64,000 bases of DNA from contig NZ_CP109090.1 in NCBI RefSeq assembly GCF_035917575.1, positions 4,650,001 through 4,714,000 on the forward strand, in the 5' to 3' direction. A program made the position numbers and the translations under genes. Below are positions 24,873 to 34,893 of the stretch, piece after piece (position 1 is the stretch's first letter; every line of letters starts with the position of its first letter). The notes beneath the pieces are model-generated. The model had not been told where the DNA came from and did no database searches. It saw nothing but the letters and a program-made list of their open reading frames with translations. This stretch comes from Streptomyces sp. NBC_01788. GTDB lineage: Bacteria; Actinomycetota; Actinomycetes; Streptomycetales; Streptomycetaceae.

Positions 24873-26231
24873 GTGCACAGCCATGACGAAGCGCTCACCA
24901 AGGTGGTCATCGACCACGTCCAGCACCGGCTGGCCCTCGATCCGGTGCCGCTGGGCAGGCTCGGCGACGCCTCGGAACTGGAGACCGCCCTCAAGGAGGC
25001 CATCGGCACCGGCCCCGCGGCCGCCGACGACGTGCTGCGCCTGTACGCGGAGCACATCGAGCCCACCGTGGTCTCCTGCGACAGCCCGCGCTTCCTCTCC
25101 TTCATCCCCGGAGCCCCCACCAAGGCCGCCGCCCTCTTCGACATGGTGCTGTCGGCCTCCTCCCTGCACGGTGTGTCCTGGCTGGAGGCCTCGGGCGCCA
25201 TCGCCGCCGAGAACCAGGTGCTCCGGCTGCTCGCCGACCTCGCCGGCCTGCCCGCCCAGGCGGGCGGCTGCTTCGTGAGCGGCGGCTCGGCGGGCAACCT
25301 CTCCGGCCTCGTCGTCGCCCGCGACACCGCCCGCACCGCGGCCGGTGAACCGGTGGCCCGCCCGCGGATCGCGGTCAGCTCCCAGGCCCACTCCTCGATC
25401 GGCAACACGCTGCGCATCATCGGCGTGGAGGCCCTGGTCGTCCCGGTCGACGACCACCGCCTCACCGGCGAGGCCGTGCGTGCCGCGCTCGCCGCCGACC
25501 CGTCCCCCGAGGACGTCATCGCCGTGGTCGCCACGGCCGGCACCACCAACGCGGGCATCATCGACGACCTCACCGGCATCGCCGGGGTAGCCCAGGAGTA
25601 CGGCCTCTGGTTCCACGTCGACGCGGCCTACGGCGGCGGCGCGCTCTTCTCCCCGGAGCTGCGCGGGAGATTCGCCGGCATCGAGCACGCCGACTCCCTG
25701 GTCGTCGACCCGCACAAGTGGATGTACGCGCCCTTCGACTGCGGCGCCCTGCTCTACCGCGACCCCGCCCTGGCCCGCGCCGTGCACACCCAGGACGCCT
25801 CCTACCTGGACTGCATCCACACCGACGCCCCGCAGGAGTGGAACCCCAGCGACTACGCCTACCACCTCACCCGGCGGCCCCGCGGCCTGCCGCTGTGGTT
25901 CTCCCTGGCCGTCCACGGCACCGACGCCTACCGTGACGCCGTCGACGCGACCCGTCGCATCGCCCTGGAGTCGGCGGGTCTGATACGCGCCGCCGACGGC
26001 CTCGAACTGATCCGCGACCCCGAGCTCTCCGTCGTCCTGTTCCGCCGCACCGGCTGGACCCGGGACGACTACTACGCCTGGTCGAAGGAGCTGCTGGAGC
26101 GCCAGATCGCCTTCGTGACGCCCACCGTCTGGGAGGGCGAGACGGTGGCCCGCTTCGCCTTCCTCCACCCCGGCATCACCCTCGACGCGGTCAGCGAGAT
26201 CCTCGGCACCATGACCGTCTCCGCCGGCTGA
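24873..26231 (+). CDS. PLP-dependent group II decarboxylase
   Basis: A 452-residue fold-type I PLP enzyme of the aromatic amino acid / diaminobutyrate / glutamate decarboxylase group. The PLP lysine is K282 in DPHKWMYAPFDCG. The cofactor Asp lies in WFHVDAAYGGG, and the pyridine-stacking region in SSQAHSSIGNTLRIIG. GTG 24873 follows GGAGG at 24865-24869. It releases CO2 from an amino acid, giving an amine; which amino acid cannot be read from the sequence. It is separated from gntR by its own promoter and candidate operator and probably belongs to the same regulon as the M20 hydrolase and transporter. Confidence 0.87.
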   Translation: MHSHDEALTKVVIDHVQHRLALDPVPLGRLGDASELETALKEAIGTGPAAADDVLRLYAEHIEPTVVSCDSPRFLSFIPGAPTKAAALFDMVLSASSLHGVSWLEASGAIAAENQVLRLLADLAGLPAQAGGCFVSGGSAGNLSGLVVARDTARTAAGEPVARPRIAVSSQAHSSIGNTLRIIGVEALVVPVDDHRLTGEAVRAALAADPSPEDVIAVVATAGTTNAGIIDDLTGIAGVAQEYGLWFHVDAAYGGGALFSPELRGRFAGIEHADSLVVDPHKWMYAPFDCGALLYRDPALARAVHTQDASYLDCIHTDAPQEWNPSDYAYHLTRRPRGLPLWFSLAVHGTDAYRDAVDATRRIALESAGLIRAADGLELIRDPELSVVLFRRTGWTRDDYYAWSKELLERQIAFVTPTVWEGETVARFAFLHPGITLDAVSEILGTMTVSAG

Positions 26232-26258
26232 CGAATCAGGCGGCCGATCCCCACTGGT

Positions 26259-26286
26259 TTGACGTGCGTCACCCGCGGGGTAATAT
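26259..26286 (+). promoter_or_regulatory. Promoter of the S10 operon
   Basis: TTGACG (26259-26264) and TAATAT (26281-26286) with a 16-base spacer. A second -10-like CAGACT lies at 26323-26328. The 437-base gap before rpsJ (26232-26668) holds these and a leader of more than 300 bases with several small GC hairpins, but no gene I can support. Confidence 0.65.
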
Positions 26287-26668
26287 CCCCGGCCCGATTG
26301 GCCAGGCCGCCGTCCGCTGTGGCAGACTGTCCGAGTTGCTCGGTCGAGCGTTGATGCTGCGCGCCTCCCGTCGGGAGGACCGGAAGCGAGTCCCACGGTA
26401 CTCGTCGCCCTAACTGCCTCACGGCAGCGCTGGGGCGGACGTACGGGAATCTTCCGGGAAGTGTGGGCGCGGCGCCGGCCAGGCACCCGGTGGGCCTTCG
26501 CCCCCGGCTCGCGGAACCGGTGGGGACCGTGCGCAATCCCGATGGGATGTTCGAAACAAGGGGCATCCATGTCAGCGGGAGCGCGACACGCCCGACCGCG
26601 TGGGTCGGAGAAGACCAAGGGAGCGCCGGGTTCCAGAGCGTAAGAAGAGACAGGACTACGGAGTAGCC

Positions 26669-26977
26669 ATGGCGGGACAGAAGATCCGCATCCGGCTCAA
26701 GGCCTACGACCACGAGGTCATCGACTCGTCGGCGAAGAAGATCGTCGAGACGGTGACCCGTACTGGTGCGTCGGTCGCGGGCCCGGTGCCGCTGCCCACT
26801 GAGAAGAACGTGTACTGCGTCATCAAGTCGCCGCACAAGTACAAGGACTCGCGCGAGCACTTCGAGATGCGCACGCACAAGCGCCTGATCGACATCCTCG
26901 ACCCGACCCCCAAGACCGTTGACTCCCTGATGCGACTCGACCTCCCGGCCGGTGTCGACATCGAGATCAAGCTCTGA
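26669..26977 (+). CDS. rpsJ: 30S ribosomal protein S10
   Basis: S10 is part of the small-subunit head and also partners NusB in antitermination. The 102-residue product begins [18 protein letters not shown] and contains the family segment [32 protein letters not shown] 26669 was preferred to an upstream in-frame codon because the family N-terminus starts here; the site ahead (GGAGTAG) is moderate. It is the first gene of the long S10 operon. Confidence 0.98.
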   Translation: MAGQKIRIRLKAYDHEVIDSSAKKIVETVTRTGASVAGPVPLPTEKNVYCVIKSPHKYKDSREHFEMRTHKRLIDILDPTPKTVDSLMRLDLPAGVDIEIKL

Positions 26978-26994
26978 GGCCGGTGATCTGAGAG

Positions 26995-27639
26995 ATGACA
27001 AAGCAGATCAAGGGCATCCTGGGCGAGAAGCTCGGCATGACGCAGGTGTGGGACGAGAACAACCGTGTCGTCCCGGTCACCGTCGTCAAGGCCGGCCCCA
27101 ACGTCGTCACCCAGGTTCGTACGAACGACGTCGACGGCTACGAGTCGGTCCAGATCGCCTTCGGCGAGATCGACCCGCGCAAGGTGAACAAGCCCCTCAA
27201 GGGCCACTTCGCCAAGGCCGACGTCACCCCCCGTCGCCACCTCGTCGAGATCCGCACCGCGGACGCCGCCGAGTACACCCTCGGCCAGCAGATCACCGCT
27301 GAGGTGTTCGAGGCCGGCGTGAAGGTCGACGTCACCGGCAAGAGCAAGGGCAAGGGCTTCGCCGGTGTCATGAAGCGCCACAACTTCCGTGGCCTCGGCG
27401 CCGGACACGGCACCCAGCGCAAGCACCGCTCGCCCGGTTCCATCGGCGGCTGCGCCACCCCGGGCCGTGTGTTCAAGGGCCTCCGCATGGCGGGTCGCAT
27501 GGGCAACGAGCGGGTCACCACCCAGAACCTGACCGTCCACGCCGTTGACGCGGAGAAGGGTCTGCTGCTCATCAAGGGCGCGGTTCCCGGTCCGAACGGC
27601 GGCCTCGTCCTGGTCCGCACCGCGGCCAAGGGGGCCTGA
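26995..27639 (+). CDS. rplC: 50S ribosomal protein L3
   Basis: L3 is an early assembly protein of the large subunit whose long loop reaches the peptidyl transferase centre. The 214-residue product starts [16 protein letters not shown] and carries the loop segment [15 protein letters not shown] and [17 protein letters not shown]. It follows rpsJ after 17 bases with AGAGATG spacing and precedes rplD by 8 bases. Confidence 0.98.
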   Translation: MTKQIKGILGEKLGMTQVWDENNRVVPVTVVKAGPNVVTQVRTNDVDGYESVQIAFGEIDPRKVNKPLKGHFAKADVTPRRHLVEIRTADAAEYTLGQQITAEVFEAGVKVDVTGKSKGKGFAGVMKRHNFRGLGAGHGTQRKHRSPGSIGGCATPGRVFKGLRMAGRMGNERVTTQNLTVHAVDAEKGLLLIKGAVPGPNGGLVLVRTAAKGA

Positions 27640-27647
27640 GGTAACCG

Positions 27648-28307
27648 ATGAGCACTGTTGACATCCTTTCGCCTGCCGGCGAGAAGACCGGAAGCGTCGA
27701 GCTCCCCGCGGAGATCTTCGGCGTGGAGAAGATCAGCATCCCGCTGATCCACCAGGTCGTCGTCGCGCAGAACGCCGCTGCCCGCCAGGGCACGCACAAG
27801 ACCAAGCGTCGCGGTGAAGTCCGTGGTGGCGGCAAGAAGCCGTACCGCCAGAAGGGCACCGGTCGCGCCCGTCAGGGTTCGACCCGCGCGCCGCAGTTCG
27901 CCGGTGGTGGCGTCGTCCACGGCCCGCAGCCGCGTGACTACTCCCAGCGGACCCCGAAGAAGATGAAGGCCGCGGCCCTGCGCCACGCCCTCACCGACCG
28001 GGCCCGCCACAGCCGCATCCACGTCGTCACCGGCGTGGTCGAGGGCGAGACCCCCTCCACGAAGTCCGCCAGGACGCTGTTCGGCAAGATCTCGGAGCGC
28101 AAGAACCTGCTCCTGGTCGTCGACCGCGCCGACGAGGCCGCGTGGCTGTCCGCCCGCAACCTGCCCCAGGTCCACATCCTGGAGCCGGGCCAGCTGAACA
28201 CGTACGACGTTCTCGTCTCGGACGACGTGGTCTTCACCAAGGCCGCTTTCGAGTCCTTCGTCGCCGGCCCGAACAAGGCCAACGACAACGAAGGGAGCGA
28301 GGCCTGA
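27648..28307 (+). CDS. rplD: 50S ribosomal protein L4
   Basis: L4 lines the nascent peptide exit tunnel; in E. coli it also represses the S10 operon. The 219-residue product contains the tunnel loop [22 protein letters not shown] (about 51-72, quoted only in part here as [13 protein letters not shown]) and [17 protein letters not shown] 27648 follows TGAGGTAA. Its TGA stop shares a base with the ATG of rplW. No E. coli-like S10 leader is evident, so autogenous control is uncertain. Confidence 0.97.
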   Translation: MSTVDILSPAGEKTGSVELPAEIFGVEKISIPLIHQVVVAQNAAARQGTHKTKRRGEVRGGGKKPYRQKGTGRARQGSTRAPQFAGGGVVHGPQPRDYSQRTPKKMKAAALRHALTDRARHSRIHVVTGVVEGETPSTKSARTLFGKISERKNLLLVVDRADEAAWLSARNLPQVHILEPGQLNTYDVLVSDDVVFTKAAFESFVAGPNKANDNEGSEA

Positions 28308-28726
28308 TGGCTACGCGTCACCCGAGCATCGCCTCGAAGGCTGCCAAGGCCGCCAAGGCCGCGCGTGTCGCCAAGGCGCGCCGCCACGCCGCCGAGGGCA
28401 AGAACACCGTCGAGACCCCGCTGAGCAAGTCGTACACGGACCCCCGTGACGTTCTGCTCAAGCCGGTCGTCTCGGAGAAGAGCTACGCGCTCCTCGACGA
28501 GAACAAGTACACGTTCATCGTCGACCCGAACGCCAACAAGACCCAGATCAAGCAGGCCGTGCAGGCGGTCTTCGAGGTCAAGGTCACCGGGGTCAACACG
28601 ATCAACCGCCAGGGCAAGCGCAAGCGCACCAAGACCGGCTTCGGTCAGCGCTCCGCCACCAAGCGCGCGATCGTGACCCTCGCCGAGGGCGACCGTATCG
28701 ACATCTTCGGCGGTCCGACCGCCTGA
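28307..28726 (+). CDS. rplW: 50S ribosomal protein L23
   Basis: L23 lies at the tunnel exit and docks trigger factor and SRP. The 139-residue product has a normal L23 core from about residue 45 ([29 protein letters not shown]). An Ala/Lys-rich extension of about 40 residues ([25 protein letters not shown]) precedes it and is absent from the roughly 100-residue proteins of most bacteria. ATG 28307 overlaps the rplD stop (TGATG) after an AAGGGAG site, supporting the long form. rplB follows 40 bases later. Confidence 0.95.
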   Translation: MATRHPSIASKAAKAAKAARVAKARRHAAEGKNTVETPLSKSYTDPRDVLLKPVVSEKSYALLDENKYTFIVDPNANKTQIKQAVQAVFEVKVTGVNTINRQGKRKRTKTGFGQRSATKRAIVTLAEGDRIDIFGGPTA

Positions 28727-28766
28727 CGGCGGTCCGGATCGTCCGATATCGGACGAGGACTGAGAA

Positions 28767-29603
28767 ATGGGAATCCGCAAGTACAAGCCGACTACGCCGG
28801 GCCGTCGTGGCGCCAGCGTCGCCGACTTCGTCGAGGTCACGCGGTCCACGCCGGAGAAGTCGCTGGTCCGTCCCCTGCACAGCAAGGGCGGCCGTAACAA
28901 TTCCGGTCGTGTGACCGTTCGCCACCAGGGTGGCGGACACAAGCGCGCCTACCGTGTGATCGACTTCCGTCGTCACGACAAGGACGGCGTGCCGGCGAAG
29001 GTCGCGCACATCGAGTACGACCCCAACCGCACCGCGCGCATCGCGCTGCTGCACTACGCCGACGGCGAGAAGCGCTACATCCTCGCCCCGCGCAACCTGC
29101 AGCAGGGCGACCGTGTGGAGAACGGTCCCGGGGCCGACATCAAGCCGGGCAACAACCTGGCCCTCCGCAACATCCCGGTCGGTACCACGATCCACGCGAT
29201 CGAGCTCCGTCCCGGTGGCGGTGCCAAGTTCGCCCGCTCCGCCGGTGCCTCCGTGCAGCTGCTCGCGAAGGAGGGCACGATGGCCCACCTCCGCATGCCC
29301 TCCGGTGAGATCCGCCTGGTCGACCAGCGCTGCCGCGCCACGGTCGGCGAGGTCGGCAACGCCGAGCAGAGCAACATCAACTGGGGCAAGGCCGGCCGTA
29401 AGCGGTGGCTGGGCGTCCGCCCGACCGTCCGTGGTGTGGTCATGAACCCGGTGGACCACCCGCACGGTGGTGGTGAGGGCCGGACCTCCGGTGGCCGTCA
29501 CCCGGTGTCCCCGTGGGGCAAGAAGGAAGGCCGTACTCGTTCGCCCAAGAAGGCGTCGAACAAGTACATCGTCCGCCGCCGCAAGACGAACAAGAAGCGC
29601 TAA
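28767..29603 (+). CDS. rplB: 50S ribosomal protein L2
   Basis: L2 is needed for subunit joining and peptidyl transferase activity. The 278-residue product begins [13 protein letters not shown] and has the conserved near-C-terminal [17 protein letters not shown], with the invariant histidine at the interface. The GGRNN.GR.TVRH.GGGHKR segment near residue 50 is the RNA-binding domain. ATG 28767 follows GAGGACTGAGAA. Part of the S10 operon, 12 bases before rpsS. Confidence 0.98.
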   Translation: MGIRKYKPTTPGRRGASVADFVEVTRSTPEKSLVRPLHSKGGRNNSGRVTVRHQGGGHKRAYRVIDFRRHDKDGVPAKVAHIEYDPNRTARIALLHYADGEKRYILAPRNLQQGDRVENGPGADIKPGNNLALRNIPVGTTIHAIELRPGGGAKFARSAGASVQLLAKEGTMAHLRMPSGEIRLVDQRCRATVGEVGNAEQSNINWGKAGRKRWLGVRPTVRGVVMNPVDHPHGGGEGRTSGGRHPVSPWGKKEGRTRSPKKASNKYIVRRRKTNKKR

Positions 29604-29615
29604 GGACGGGTTGAG

Positions 29616-29897
29616 ATGCCGCGTAGCTTGAAGAAGGGGCCCTTCGTCGACGACCACCTGAGCAAGAAGGTGGACTCGCAGAACGAAGCCGGCACCAAGA
29701 ACGTCATCAAGACCTGGTCCCGCCGCTCGATGATCATCCCGGCCATGCTGGGTCACACGATCGCGGTGCACAACGGCAAGACCCACATCCCGGTGTTCGT
29801 CACCGAGTCGATGGTCGGCCACAAGCTCGGCGAGTTCTCGCCGACGCGCACCTTCCGGGGTCACGTCAAGGACGACCGGAAGTCGAAGCGCCGCTAG
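29616..29897 (+). CDS. rpsS: 30S ribosomal protein S19
   Basis: S19 is in the small-subunit head next to S13. The 93-residue product has the family start [14 protein letters not shown] and the [18 protein letters not shown] segment. ATG 29616 follows GGACGGGTTGAG. It sits between rplB and rplV, the conserved order. Confidence 0.98.
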   Translation: MPRSLKKGPFVDDHLSKKVDSQNEAGTKNVIKTWSRRSMIIPAMLGHTIAVHNGKTHIPVFVTESMVGHKLGEFSPTRTFRGHVKDDRKSKRR

Positions 29898-29948
29898 TCA
29901 GCGGGGTGAAAGACCATGACGAACGTGTCAAACACTGAAGGGACAACC

Positions 29949-30296
29949 ATGGAAGCCAGGGCCCAGGCGCGGTACATCCGCGTCACGCCCATGAAGGCCC
30001 GCCGTGTGGTGGACCTCATCCGTGGCATGGACGCCACGGAGGCTCAGGCGGTCCTGCGTTTCGCCCCGCAGGCCGCGAGCGTGCCGGTCGGCAAGGTGCT
30101 GGACAGCGCCATCGCCAACGCCGCGCACAACTACGACCACACCGACGTCGACAGCCTCTACATCGCCGAGGCGTACGTCGACGAGGGTCCGACCCTGAAG
30201 CGGTTCCGGCCGCGTGCCCAGGGCCGTGCCTACCGGATCCGCAAGCGGACCAGCCACATCACCGTGGTCGTCAGCAGCAAGGAAGGAACCCGGTAA
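29949..30296 (+). CDS. rplV: 50S ribosomal protein L22
   Basis: L22 lines the exit tunnel with L4; its loop is a site of macrolide resistance changes. The 115-residue product starts [20 protein letters not shown] and ends with [20 protein letters not shown] 29949 was preferred because GAAGGGA lies 5 bases ahead and the family N-terminus starts here; ATG 29916, 33 bases earlier, is possible and would add 11 residues. The stop overlaps the ATG of rpsC (TAATG). Confidence 0.95.
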   Translation: MEARAQARYIRVTPMKARRVVDLIRGMDATEAQAVLRFAPQAASVPVGKVLDSAIANAAHNYDHTDVDSLYIAEAYVDEGPTLKRFRPRAQGRAYRIRKRTSHITVVVSSKEGTR

Positions 30297-31126
30297 TGGG
30301 CCAGAAGGTAAACCCGCATGGGTTCCGGCTCGGTGTCACGACCGACTTCAAGTCGCGTTGGTACGCCGACAAGCTGTACAAGGACTACGTCAAGGAAGAC
30401 GTCGCCATCCGTCGGATGATGACGTCCGGCATGGAGCGCGCCGGCATCTCCAAGGTGGAGATCGAGCGCACCCGTGACCGTGTCCGCGTGGACATCCACA
30501 CCGCGCGTCCGGGCATCGTCATCGGCCGCCGTGGCGCCGAGGCCGACCGCATCCGCGGCGACCTCGAGAAGCTCACGGGCAAGCAGGTCCAGCTGAACAT
30601 CCTCGAGGTCAAGAACCCCGAGACGGACGCTCAGCTCGTGGCCCAGGCCGTTGCCGAGCAGCTCTCCTCCCGCGTCTCCTTCCGCCGTGCCATGCGCAAG
30701 AGCATGCAGTCGGCGATGAAGGCCGGCGCCAAGGGCATCAAGATCCAGTGCGGTGGCCGCCTCGGCGGCGCCGAGATGTCCCGCTCGGAGTTCTACCGCG
30801 AGGGCCGTGTGCCCCTGCACACGCTCCGCGCGAACGTGGACTACGGCTTCTTCGAGGCCAAGACGACCTTCGGCCGTATCGGTGTGAAGGTCTGGATCTA
30901 CAAGGGCGACGTCAAGAACATCGCCGAGGTCCGCGCCGAGAACGCCGCCGCCCGTGCGGGCAACCGCCCGGCCCGTGGTGGCGCCGACCGCCCGGCCCGT
31001 GGTGGCCGTGGTGGCGAGCGGCGCGGTCGCAAGCCGCAGCAGCAGTCGGCTCCGGCCGCCGAGGCCCCCAAGGCCGACGCCCCGGCCGCTGCCGCTCCGG
31101 CTGAGAGCACCGGAACGGAGGCCTGA
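30296..31126 (+). CDS. rpsC: 30S ribosomal protein S3
   Basis: S3 forms part of the mRNA entry channel and its helicase. The 276-residue product starts [13 protein letters not shown] and contains the KH-type motif [13 protein letters not shown]. After about residue 217 it has a Gly/Arg/Pro/Ala-rich tail of about 60 residues, longer than in E. coli and typical of actinobacteria. The start overlaps the rplV stop by one base. rplP follows 5 bases later. Confidence 0.98.
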   Translation: MGQKVNPHGFRLGVTTDFKSRWYADKLYKDYVKEDVAIRRMMTSGMERAGISKVEIERTRDRVRVDIHTARPGIVIGRRGAEADRIRGDLEKLTGKQVQLNILEVKNPETDAQLVAQAVAEQLSSRVSFRRAMRKSMQSAMKAGAKGIKIQCGGRLGGAEMSRSEFYREGRVPLHTLRANVDYGFFEAKTTFGRIGVKVWIYKGDVKNIAEVRAENAAARAGNRPARGGADRPARGGRGGERRGRKPQQQSAPAAEAPKADAPAAAAPAESTGTEA

Positions 31127-31131
31127 CCGAA

Positions 31132-31551
31132 ATGCTGATCCCCCGTAGGGTCAAGCACCGCAAGCAGCACCACCCGAAGCGCAACGGTATGTCCAAGGGT
31201 GGAACGCAGGTTGCGTTCGGCGAGTACGGCATCCAGGCGATGACCCCGGCCTACGTGACGAACCGCCAGATCGAGGCGGCTCGTATCGCGATGACCCGCC
31301 ACATCAAGCGTGGCGGCAAGGTCTGGATCAACATCTACCCGGACCGTCCGCTGACCAAGAAGCCGGCCGAGACCCGCATGGGTTCCGGTAAGGGTTCGCC
31401 GGAGTGGTGGATCGCGAACGTCAAGCCCGGTCGGGTGATGTTCGAGCTGTCCTACCCGAACGAGAAGATCGCCCGTGAGGCGCTGACCCGTGCGGCCCAC
31501 AAGCTGCCGATGAAGTGCCGGATCGTCAAGCGCGAGGCAGGTGAAGCGTGA
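31132..31551 (+). CDS. rplP: 50S ribosomal protein L16
   Basis: L16 helps position the A-site tRNA in the large subunit. The 139-residue product begins [13 protein letters not shown] and contains [13 protein letters not shown] and the [19 protein letters not shown] loop with the conserved Arg and Gly residues. ATG 31132 follows GGAGGCCTGACC. Its TGA overlaps the ATG of rpmC. Confidence 0.98.
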   Translation: MLIPRRVKHRKQHHPKRNGMSKGGTQVAFGEYGIQAMTPAYVTNRQIEAARIAMTRHIKRGGKVWINIYPDRPLTKKPAETRMGSGKGSPEWWIANVKPGRVMFELSYPNEKIAREALTRAAHKLPMKCRIVKREAGEA

Positions 31552-31775
31552 TGTCGGCCGGTACCAAGGCGTCCGAGCTGCGCGAGCTGGGCAACGAGGA
31601 GCTTCTTGGAAAGCTCCGCGAGGCCAAGGAAGAGCTGTTCAACCTCCGTTTCCAGGCGGCGACCGGGCAGCTCGAGAACCACGGCCGTCTCAAGGCGGTC
31701 CGCAAGGACATCGCGCGGATCTACACCCTGATGCGCGAGCGTGAGCTGGGCATCGAAACGGTGGAGAACGCCTGA
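31551..31775 (+). CDS. rpmC: 50S ribosomal protein L29
   Basis: L29 is a small two-helix protein at the tunnel exit beside L23. The 74-residue product has the family core [27 protein letters not shown] and the C-terminal [22 protein letters not shown] 31551 overlaps the rplP stop (TGATG); GTG 31548 is an alternative one codon earlier. The stop in turn overlaps the start of rpsQ, so rplP, rpmC and rpsQ are translationally coupled. Confidence 0.96.
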   Translation: MSAGTKASELRELGNEELLGKLREAKEELFNLRFQAATGQLENHGRLKAVRKDIARIYTLMRERELGIETVENA

Positions 31776-32059
31776 TGAGCGAGAAGAACGTGACTGAGAA
31801 CGCAGAGGCGCGCGGCTTCCGCAAGACCCGTGAGGGTCTCGTCGTCAGCGACAAGATGGACAAGACCGTCGTCGTCGCCGTCGAGGACCGTGTCAAGCAC
31901 GCGCTGTACGGCAAGGTCATCCGCCGTACCGAGAAGCTCAAGGCGCACGACGAGCAGAACGCCGCGGGCGTCGGCGACCGTGTCCTCCTGATGGAGACCC
32001 GGCCGCTGTCCGCGACGAAGCGCTGGCGCGTCGTCGAGATCCTCGAGAAGGCGAAGTAA
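31775..32059 (+). CDS. rpsQ: 30S ribosomal protein S17
   Basis: S17 binds the 5-prime domain of 16S rRNA. The 94-residue product shows the OB-fold core [22 protein letters not shown] and the [21 protein letters not shown] segment; about 15 extra N-terminal residues precede the core. ATG 31775 overlaps the rpmC stop. It is followed by a 213-base gap with a strong hairpin, so it ends the S10 part of the cluster. Confidence 0.97.
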   Translation: MSEKNVTENAEARGFRKTREGLVVSDKMDKTVVVAVEDRVKHALYGKVIRRTEKLKAHDEQNAAGVGDRVLLMETRPLSATKRWRVVEILEKAK

Positions 32060-32061
32060 GA

Positions 32062-32082
32062 AGCGGGGGCACCGCCCCCGCT
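32062..32082 (+). terminator. Hairpin between rpsQ and rplN
   Basis: AGCGGGGGC (32062-32070) and GCCCCCGCT (32074-32082) form a perfect 9-bp stem, starting 2 bases after the rpsQ stop. More GC repeats follow to about 32145. No T-run, so it may give partial termination at the S10/spc boundary. Confidence 0.5.
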
Positions 32083-32272
32083 GACCCCCGCTGGGGGCGA
32101 CGCCCCGGGCCCCGGCCCGGACCCGGCGAAGTCCCCGGCGTGGGTCCCCGCCTCCCGAGACACCAGTAATTCCTGCGGGAGCTACCCGCAGGACGGTTCC
32201 GCCAGGCTCGGCGAAGGCCCGTGAGTGACTCACGGCCCTCCCCGGGAACCGGCAGACAATCAGGAGATAGAC

Positions 32273-32641
32273 GTGATCCAGCAGGAGTCGCGACTGCGTG
32301 TCGCCGACAACACTGGTGCGAAGGAAATCCTTTGCATCCGTGTGCTCGGTGGCTCCGGTCGCCGCTACGCGGGCATCGGTGACGTCATCGTCGCCACCGT
32401 CAAGGACGCGATCCCCGGTGGCAACGTGAAGAAGGGTGACGTCGTCAAGGCGGTCATCGTTCGCACCGTCAAGGAGCGCCGCCGTCCGGACGGCTCGTAC
32501 ATCCGCTTCGACGAGAACGCCGCTGTCATTCTCAAGAACGACGGCGACCCTCGTGGCACCCGTATCTTCGGCCCGGTCGGCCGTGAGCTGCGCGAGAAGA
32601 AGTTCATGAAGATCATCTCCCTCGCGCCGGAGGTGCTGTGA
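32273..32641 (+). CDS. rplN: 50S ribosomal protein L14
   Basis: L14 sits on the interface side of the large subunit, bridging to 16S rRNA. The 122-residue product begins [17 protein letters not shown] and ends [12 protein letters not shown], as in the family. GTG 32273 follows CAGGAG at 32261-32266. It is the first gene of the spc group; the 213-base gap upstream may hold a separate promoter, but none is clear. Confidence 0.97.
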   Translation: MIQQESRLRVADNTGAKEILCIRVLGGSGRRYAGIGDVIVATVKDAIPGGNVKKGDVVKAVIVRTVKERRRPDGSYIRFDENAAVILKNDGDPRGTRIFGPVGRELREKKFMKIISLAPEVL

Positions 32642-32643
32642 GC

Positions 32644-32967
32644 ATGAAGATCAAGAAGGGCGACCTGGTTCAGGTCATCACCGGCAAGGACAAGGGCAAG
32701 CAGGGCAAGGTCATTGCCGCTTTCCCGCGCGAGGATCGCGTCCTGGTCGAGGGTGTCAACCGGGTCAAGAAGCACACCAAGGCCGGCCCGACCGCCCGCG
32801 GTTCGCAGGCTGGCGGCATCGTCACGACCGAGGCGCCGATCCACGTCTCCAACGTCCAGCTGGTCGTTGAGAAGGACGGCAACAAGGTCGTCACGCGTGT
32901 CGGTTACCGCTTCGACGACGAAGGCAACAAGATCCGCGTTGCCAAGCGGACGGGTGAGGACATCTGA
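32644..32967 (+). CDS. rplX: 50S ribosomal protein L24
   Basis: L24 starts large-subunit assembly and lies near the tunnel exit. The 107-residue product begins [20 protein letters not shown], a KOW motif, and has the [11 protein letters not shown] and [10 protein letters not shown] segments. ATG 32644 is 2 bases after the rplN stop; GTG 32638, which overlaps that stop, would add two residues. Its TGA shares a base with the ATG of rplE. Confidence 0.96.
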   Translation: MKIKKGDLVQVITGKDKGKQGKVIAAFPREDRVLVEGVNRVKKHTKAGPTARGSQAGGIVTTEAPIHVSNVQLVVEKDGNKVVTRVGYRFDDEGNKIRVAKRTGEDI

Positions 32968-33524
32968 TGGCTACCACCACCACTCCGCGTCTGAAGCAGA
33001 AGTACCGCGAGGAGATCGCGGGCAAGATGCGTGACGAGTTCAAGTACGAGAACGTCATGCAGATTCCCGGTCTCGTCAAGATCGTGGTCAACATGGGTGT
33101 GGGCGACGCCGCCCGCGACTCCAAGCTGATCGATGGCGCCATCCGCGACCTCACCACGATCACCGGCCAGAAGCCGCAGGTCACCAAGGCCCGCAAGTCC
33201 ATCGCGCAGTTCAAGCTGCGTGAGGGCCAGCCGATCGGTGCCCACGTCACGCTCCGTGGCGACCGCATGTGGGAGTTCCTGGACCGCACCCTGTCGCTCG
33301 CGCTGCCGCGCATCCGCGACTTCCGCGGCCTGTCCCCCAAGCAGTTCGACGGCCGTGGCAACTACACCTTCGGTCTCACCGAGCAGGTCATGTTCCACGA
33401 GATCGACCAGGACAAGATCGACCGCGTCCGGGGTATGGACATCACCGTGGTCACCACGGCGACCAACGACGCTGAGGGCCGCGCGCTCCTTCGTCACCTC
33501 GGCTTCCCGTTCAAGGAGGCGTGA
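32967..33524 (+). CDS. rplE: 50S ribosomal protein L5
   Basis: L5 binds 5S rRNA and contacts the P-site tRNA. The 185-residue product has [36 protein letters not shown] and the [19 protein letters not shown] segment. The start overlaps the rplX stop (TGATG). rpsN follows within 5 bases. Confidence 0.98.
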   Translation: MATTTTPRLKQKYREEIAGKMRDEFKYENVMQIPGLVKIVVNMGVGDAARDSKLIDGAIRDLTTITGQKPQVTKARKSIAQFKLREGQPIGAHVTLRGDRMWEFLDRTLSLALPRIRDFRGLSPKQFDGRGNYTFGLTEQVMFHEIDQDKIDRVRGMDITVVTTATNDAEGRALLRHLGFPFKEA

Positions 33525-33529
33525 GCGAG

Positions 33530-33715
33530 ATGGCGAAGAAGGCTCTGATCGCTAAGGCTGCTCGCAAGCCCAAGTTCGGTGTGCGTGGCTACACCCGCTG
33601 CCAGCGCTGTGGCCGTCCGCACTCCGTGTACCGCAAGTTCGGCCTGTGCCGTGTGTGCCTTCGTGAGATGGCTCACCGCGGCGAGCTGCCGGGCGTGACC
33701 AAGAGCTCCTGGTAA
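33530..33715 (+). CDS. rpsN: 30S ribosomal protein S14, zinc-binding type
   Basis: S14 is a head protein needed late in assembly. This 61-residue form has C24, C27, C40 and C43 in two CxxC pairs, so it is the zinc-binding (C+) type. Many Streptomyces also carry a longer zinc-independent copy that Zur derepresses when zinc is short. ATG 33530 follows GGAGGCGTGAGCGAG; GTG 33521, overlapping rplE, is an alternative that would add three residues. A 212-base gap with no evident gene follows before rpsH. Confidence 0.97.
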   Translation: MAKKALIAKAARKPKFGVRGYTRCQRCGRPHSVYRKFGLCRVCLREMAHRGELPGVTKSSW

Positions 33716-33927
33716 CAGCCCACTTGGGTTGAAGCAGGACTCTCGGTAAGCAACTGGGGTCGGCAGGAGGCCCACCTCACATGCCGTAGGCTTGTGGGGT
33801 TGGGCGCCTGCCGCGCCCTTACGACTTACTACGCCGTAGGTCCACCGCGCCGCACCCGTCCCGTCTCGGATCGGGGAGAGGGATGGCGCACCAGGAAACC
33901 CCGGCGAGAGAGGCCGAAGGCCAATTC

Positions 33928-34326
33928 ATGACCATGACTGATCCGATCGCAGACATGCTTACGCGTCTGCGGAACGCGAACTCGGCATACCACGACAGCG
34001 TGTCGATGCCGCACTCGAAGATCAAGTCGCACATCGCGGAGATCCTCCAGCAGGAGGGCTTCATCACGGGCTGGAAGGTCGAGGACGCCGAGGTCGGCAA
34101 GAACCTCGTCCTGGAGCTGAAGTTCGGCCCCAACCGTGAGCGCTCCATCGCGGGCATCAAGCGGATCTCCAAGCCCGGTCTCCGGGTGTACGCGAAGTCC
34201 ACCAACCTGCCGAAGGTGCTCGGCGGCCTCGGCGTGGCGATCATCTCCACGTCCTACGGGCTCCTCACCGACAAGCAGGCCGGCAAGAAGGGCGTGGGTG
34301 GGGAAGTCCTCGCCTACGTCTGGTAG
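33928..34326 (+). CDS. rpsH: 30S ribosomal protein S8
   Basis: S8 binds the central domain of 16S rRNA and in E. coli represses the spc operon. The 132-residue product begins [17 protein letters not shown] and ends with [12 protein letters not shown]...GGEVLAYVW, as in the family. ATG 33928 was chosen because the family N-terminus starts here; the ORF is open upstream. The 212-base gap ahead could hold a promoter or control RNA, which I could not define. Confidence 0.97.
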   Translation: MTMTDPIADMLTRLRNANSAYHDSVSMPHSKIKSHIAEILQQEGFITGWKVEDAEVGKNLVLELKFGPNRERSIAGIKRISKPGLRVYAKSTNLPKVLGGLGVAIISTSYGLLTDKQAGKKGVGGEVLAYVW

Positions 34327-34350
34327 CGGAAGGGAACGGAGGAAACAGCT

Positions 34351-34890
34351 ATGTCGCGCATCGGCAAGCTCCCCATCGCGGTTCCCGCCGGCGTGGACGT
34401 CACCATCGACGGCCGTACGGTCGCGGTCAAGGGCCCCAAGGGCTCGCTGACCCACACCGTCGTGGCGCCGATCGAGATCGCCAAGGGCGAGGACGGCACC
34501 CTGCAGGTGACCCGCCCCAACGACGAGCGTCAGAACAAGGCCCTGCACGGCCTGTCCCGCACGCTGGTGGCGAACATGATCACCGGCGTGACCCAGGGTT
34601 ACGTGAAGAAGCTCGAAATCAGCGGTGTCGGTTACCGCGTGACGGCCAAGGGTTCGAACCTGGAGTTCGCGCTCGGCTACAGCCACCCGATCACCGTCGA
34701 GGCGCCCGAGGGCATCACCTTCAAGGTGGAGACCCCGACCCGCTTCCAGGTCGAGGGCATCGACAAGCAGAAGGTCGGCGAGGTTGCGGCCAACATCCGC
34801 AAGCTGCGCAAGCCTGACCCGTACAAGGCCAAGGGCGTCAAGTACGAGGGCGAAGTCATCCGCCGCAAGGTCGGAAAGGCGGGTAAGTAA
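34351..34890 (+). CDS. rplF: 50S ribosomal protein L6
   Basis: L6 lies near the factor-binding region of the large subunit. The 179-residue product starts [16 protein letters not shown] and ends with [25 protein letters not shown], the hallmark C-terminus. ATG 34351 follows AACGGAGGAAA. Three bases separate it from rplR. Confidence 0.98.
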   Translation: MSRIGKLPIAVPAGVDVTIDGRTVAVKGPKGSLTHTVVAPIEIAKGEDGTLQVTRPNDERQNKALHGLSRTLVANMITGVTQGYVKKLEISGVGYRVTAKGSNLEFALGYSHPITVEAPEGITFKVETPTRFQVEGIDKQKVGEVAANIRKLRKPDPYKAKGVKYEGEVIRRKVGKAGK

Positions 34891-34893
34891 GCC

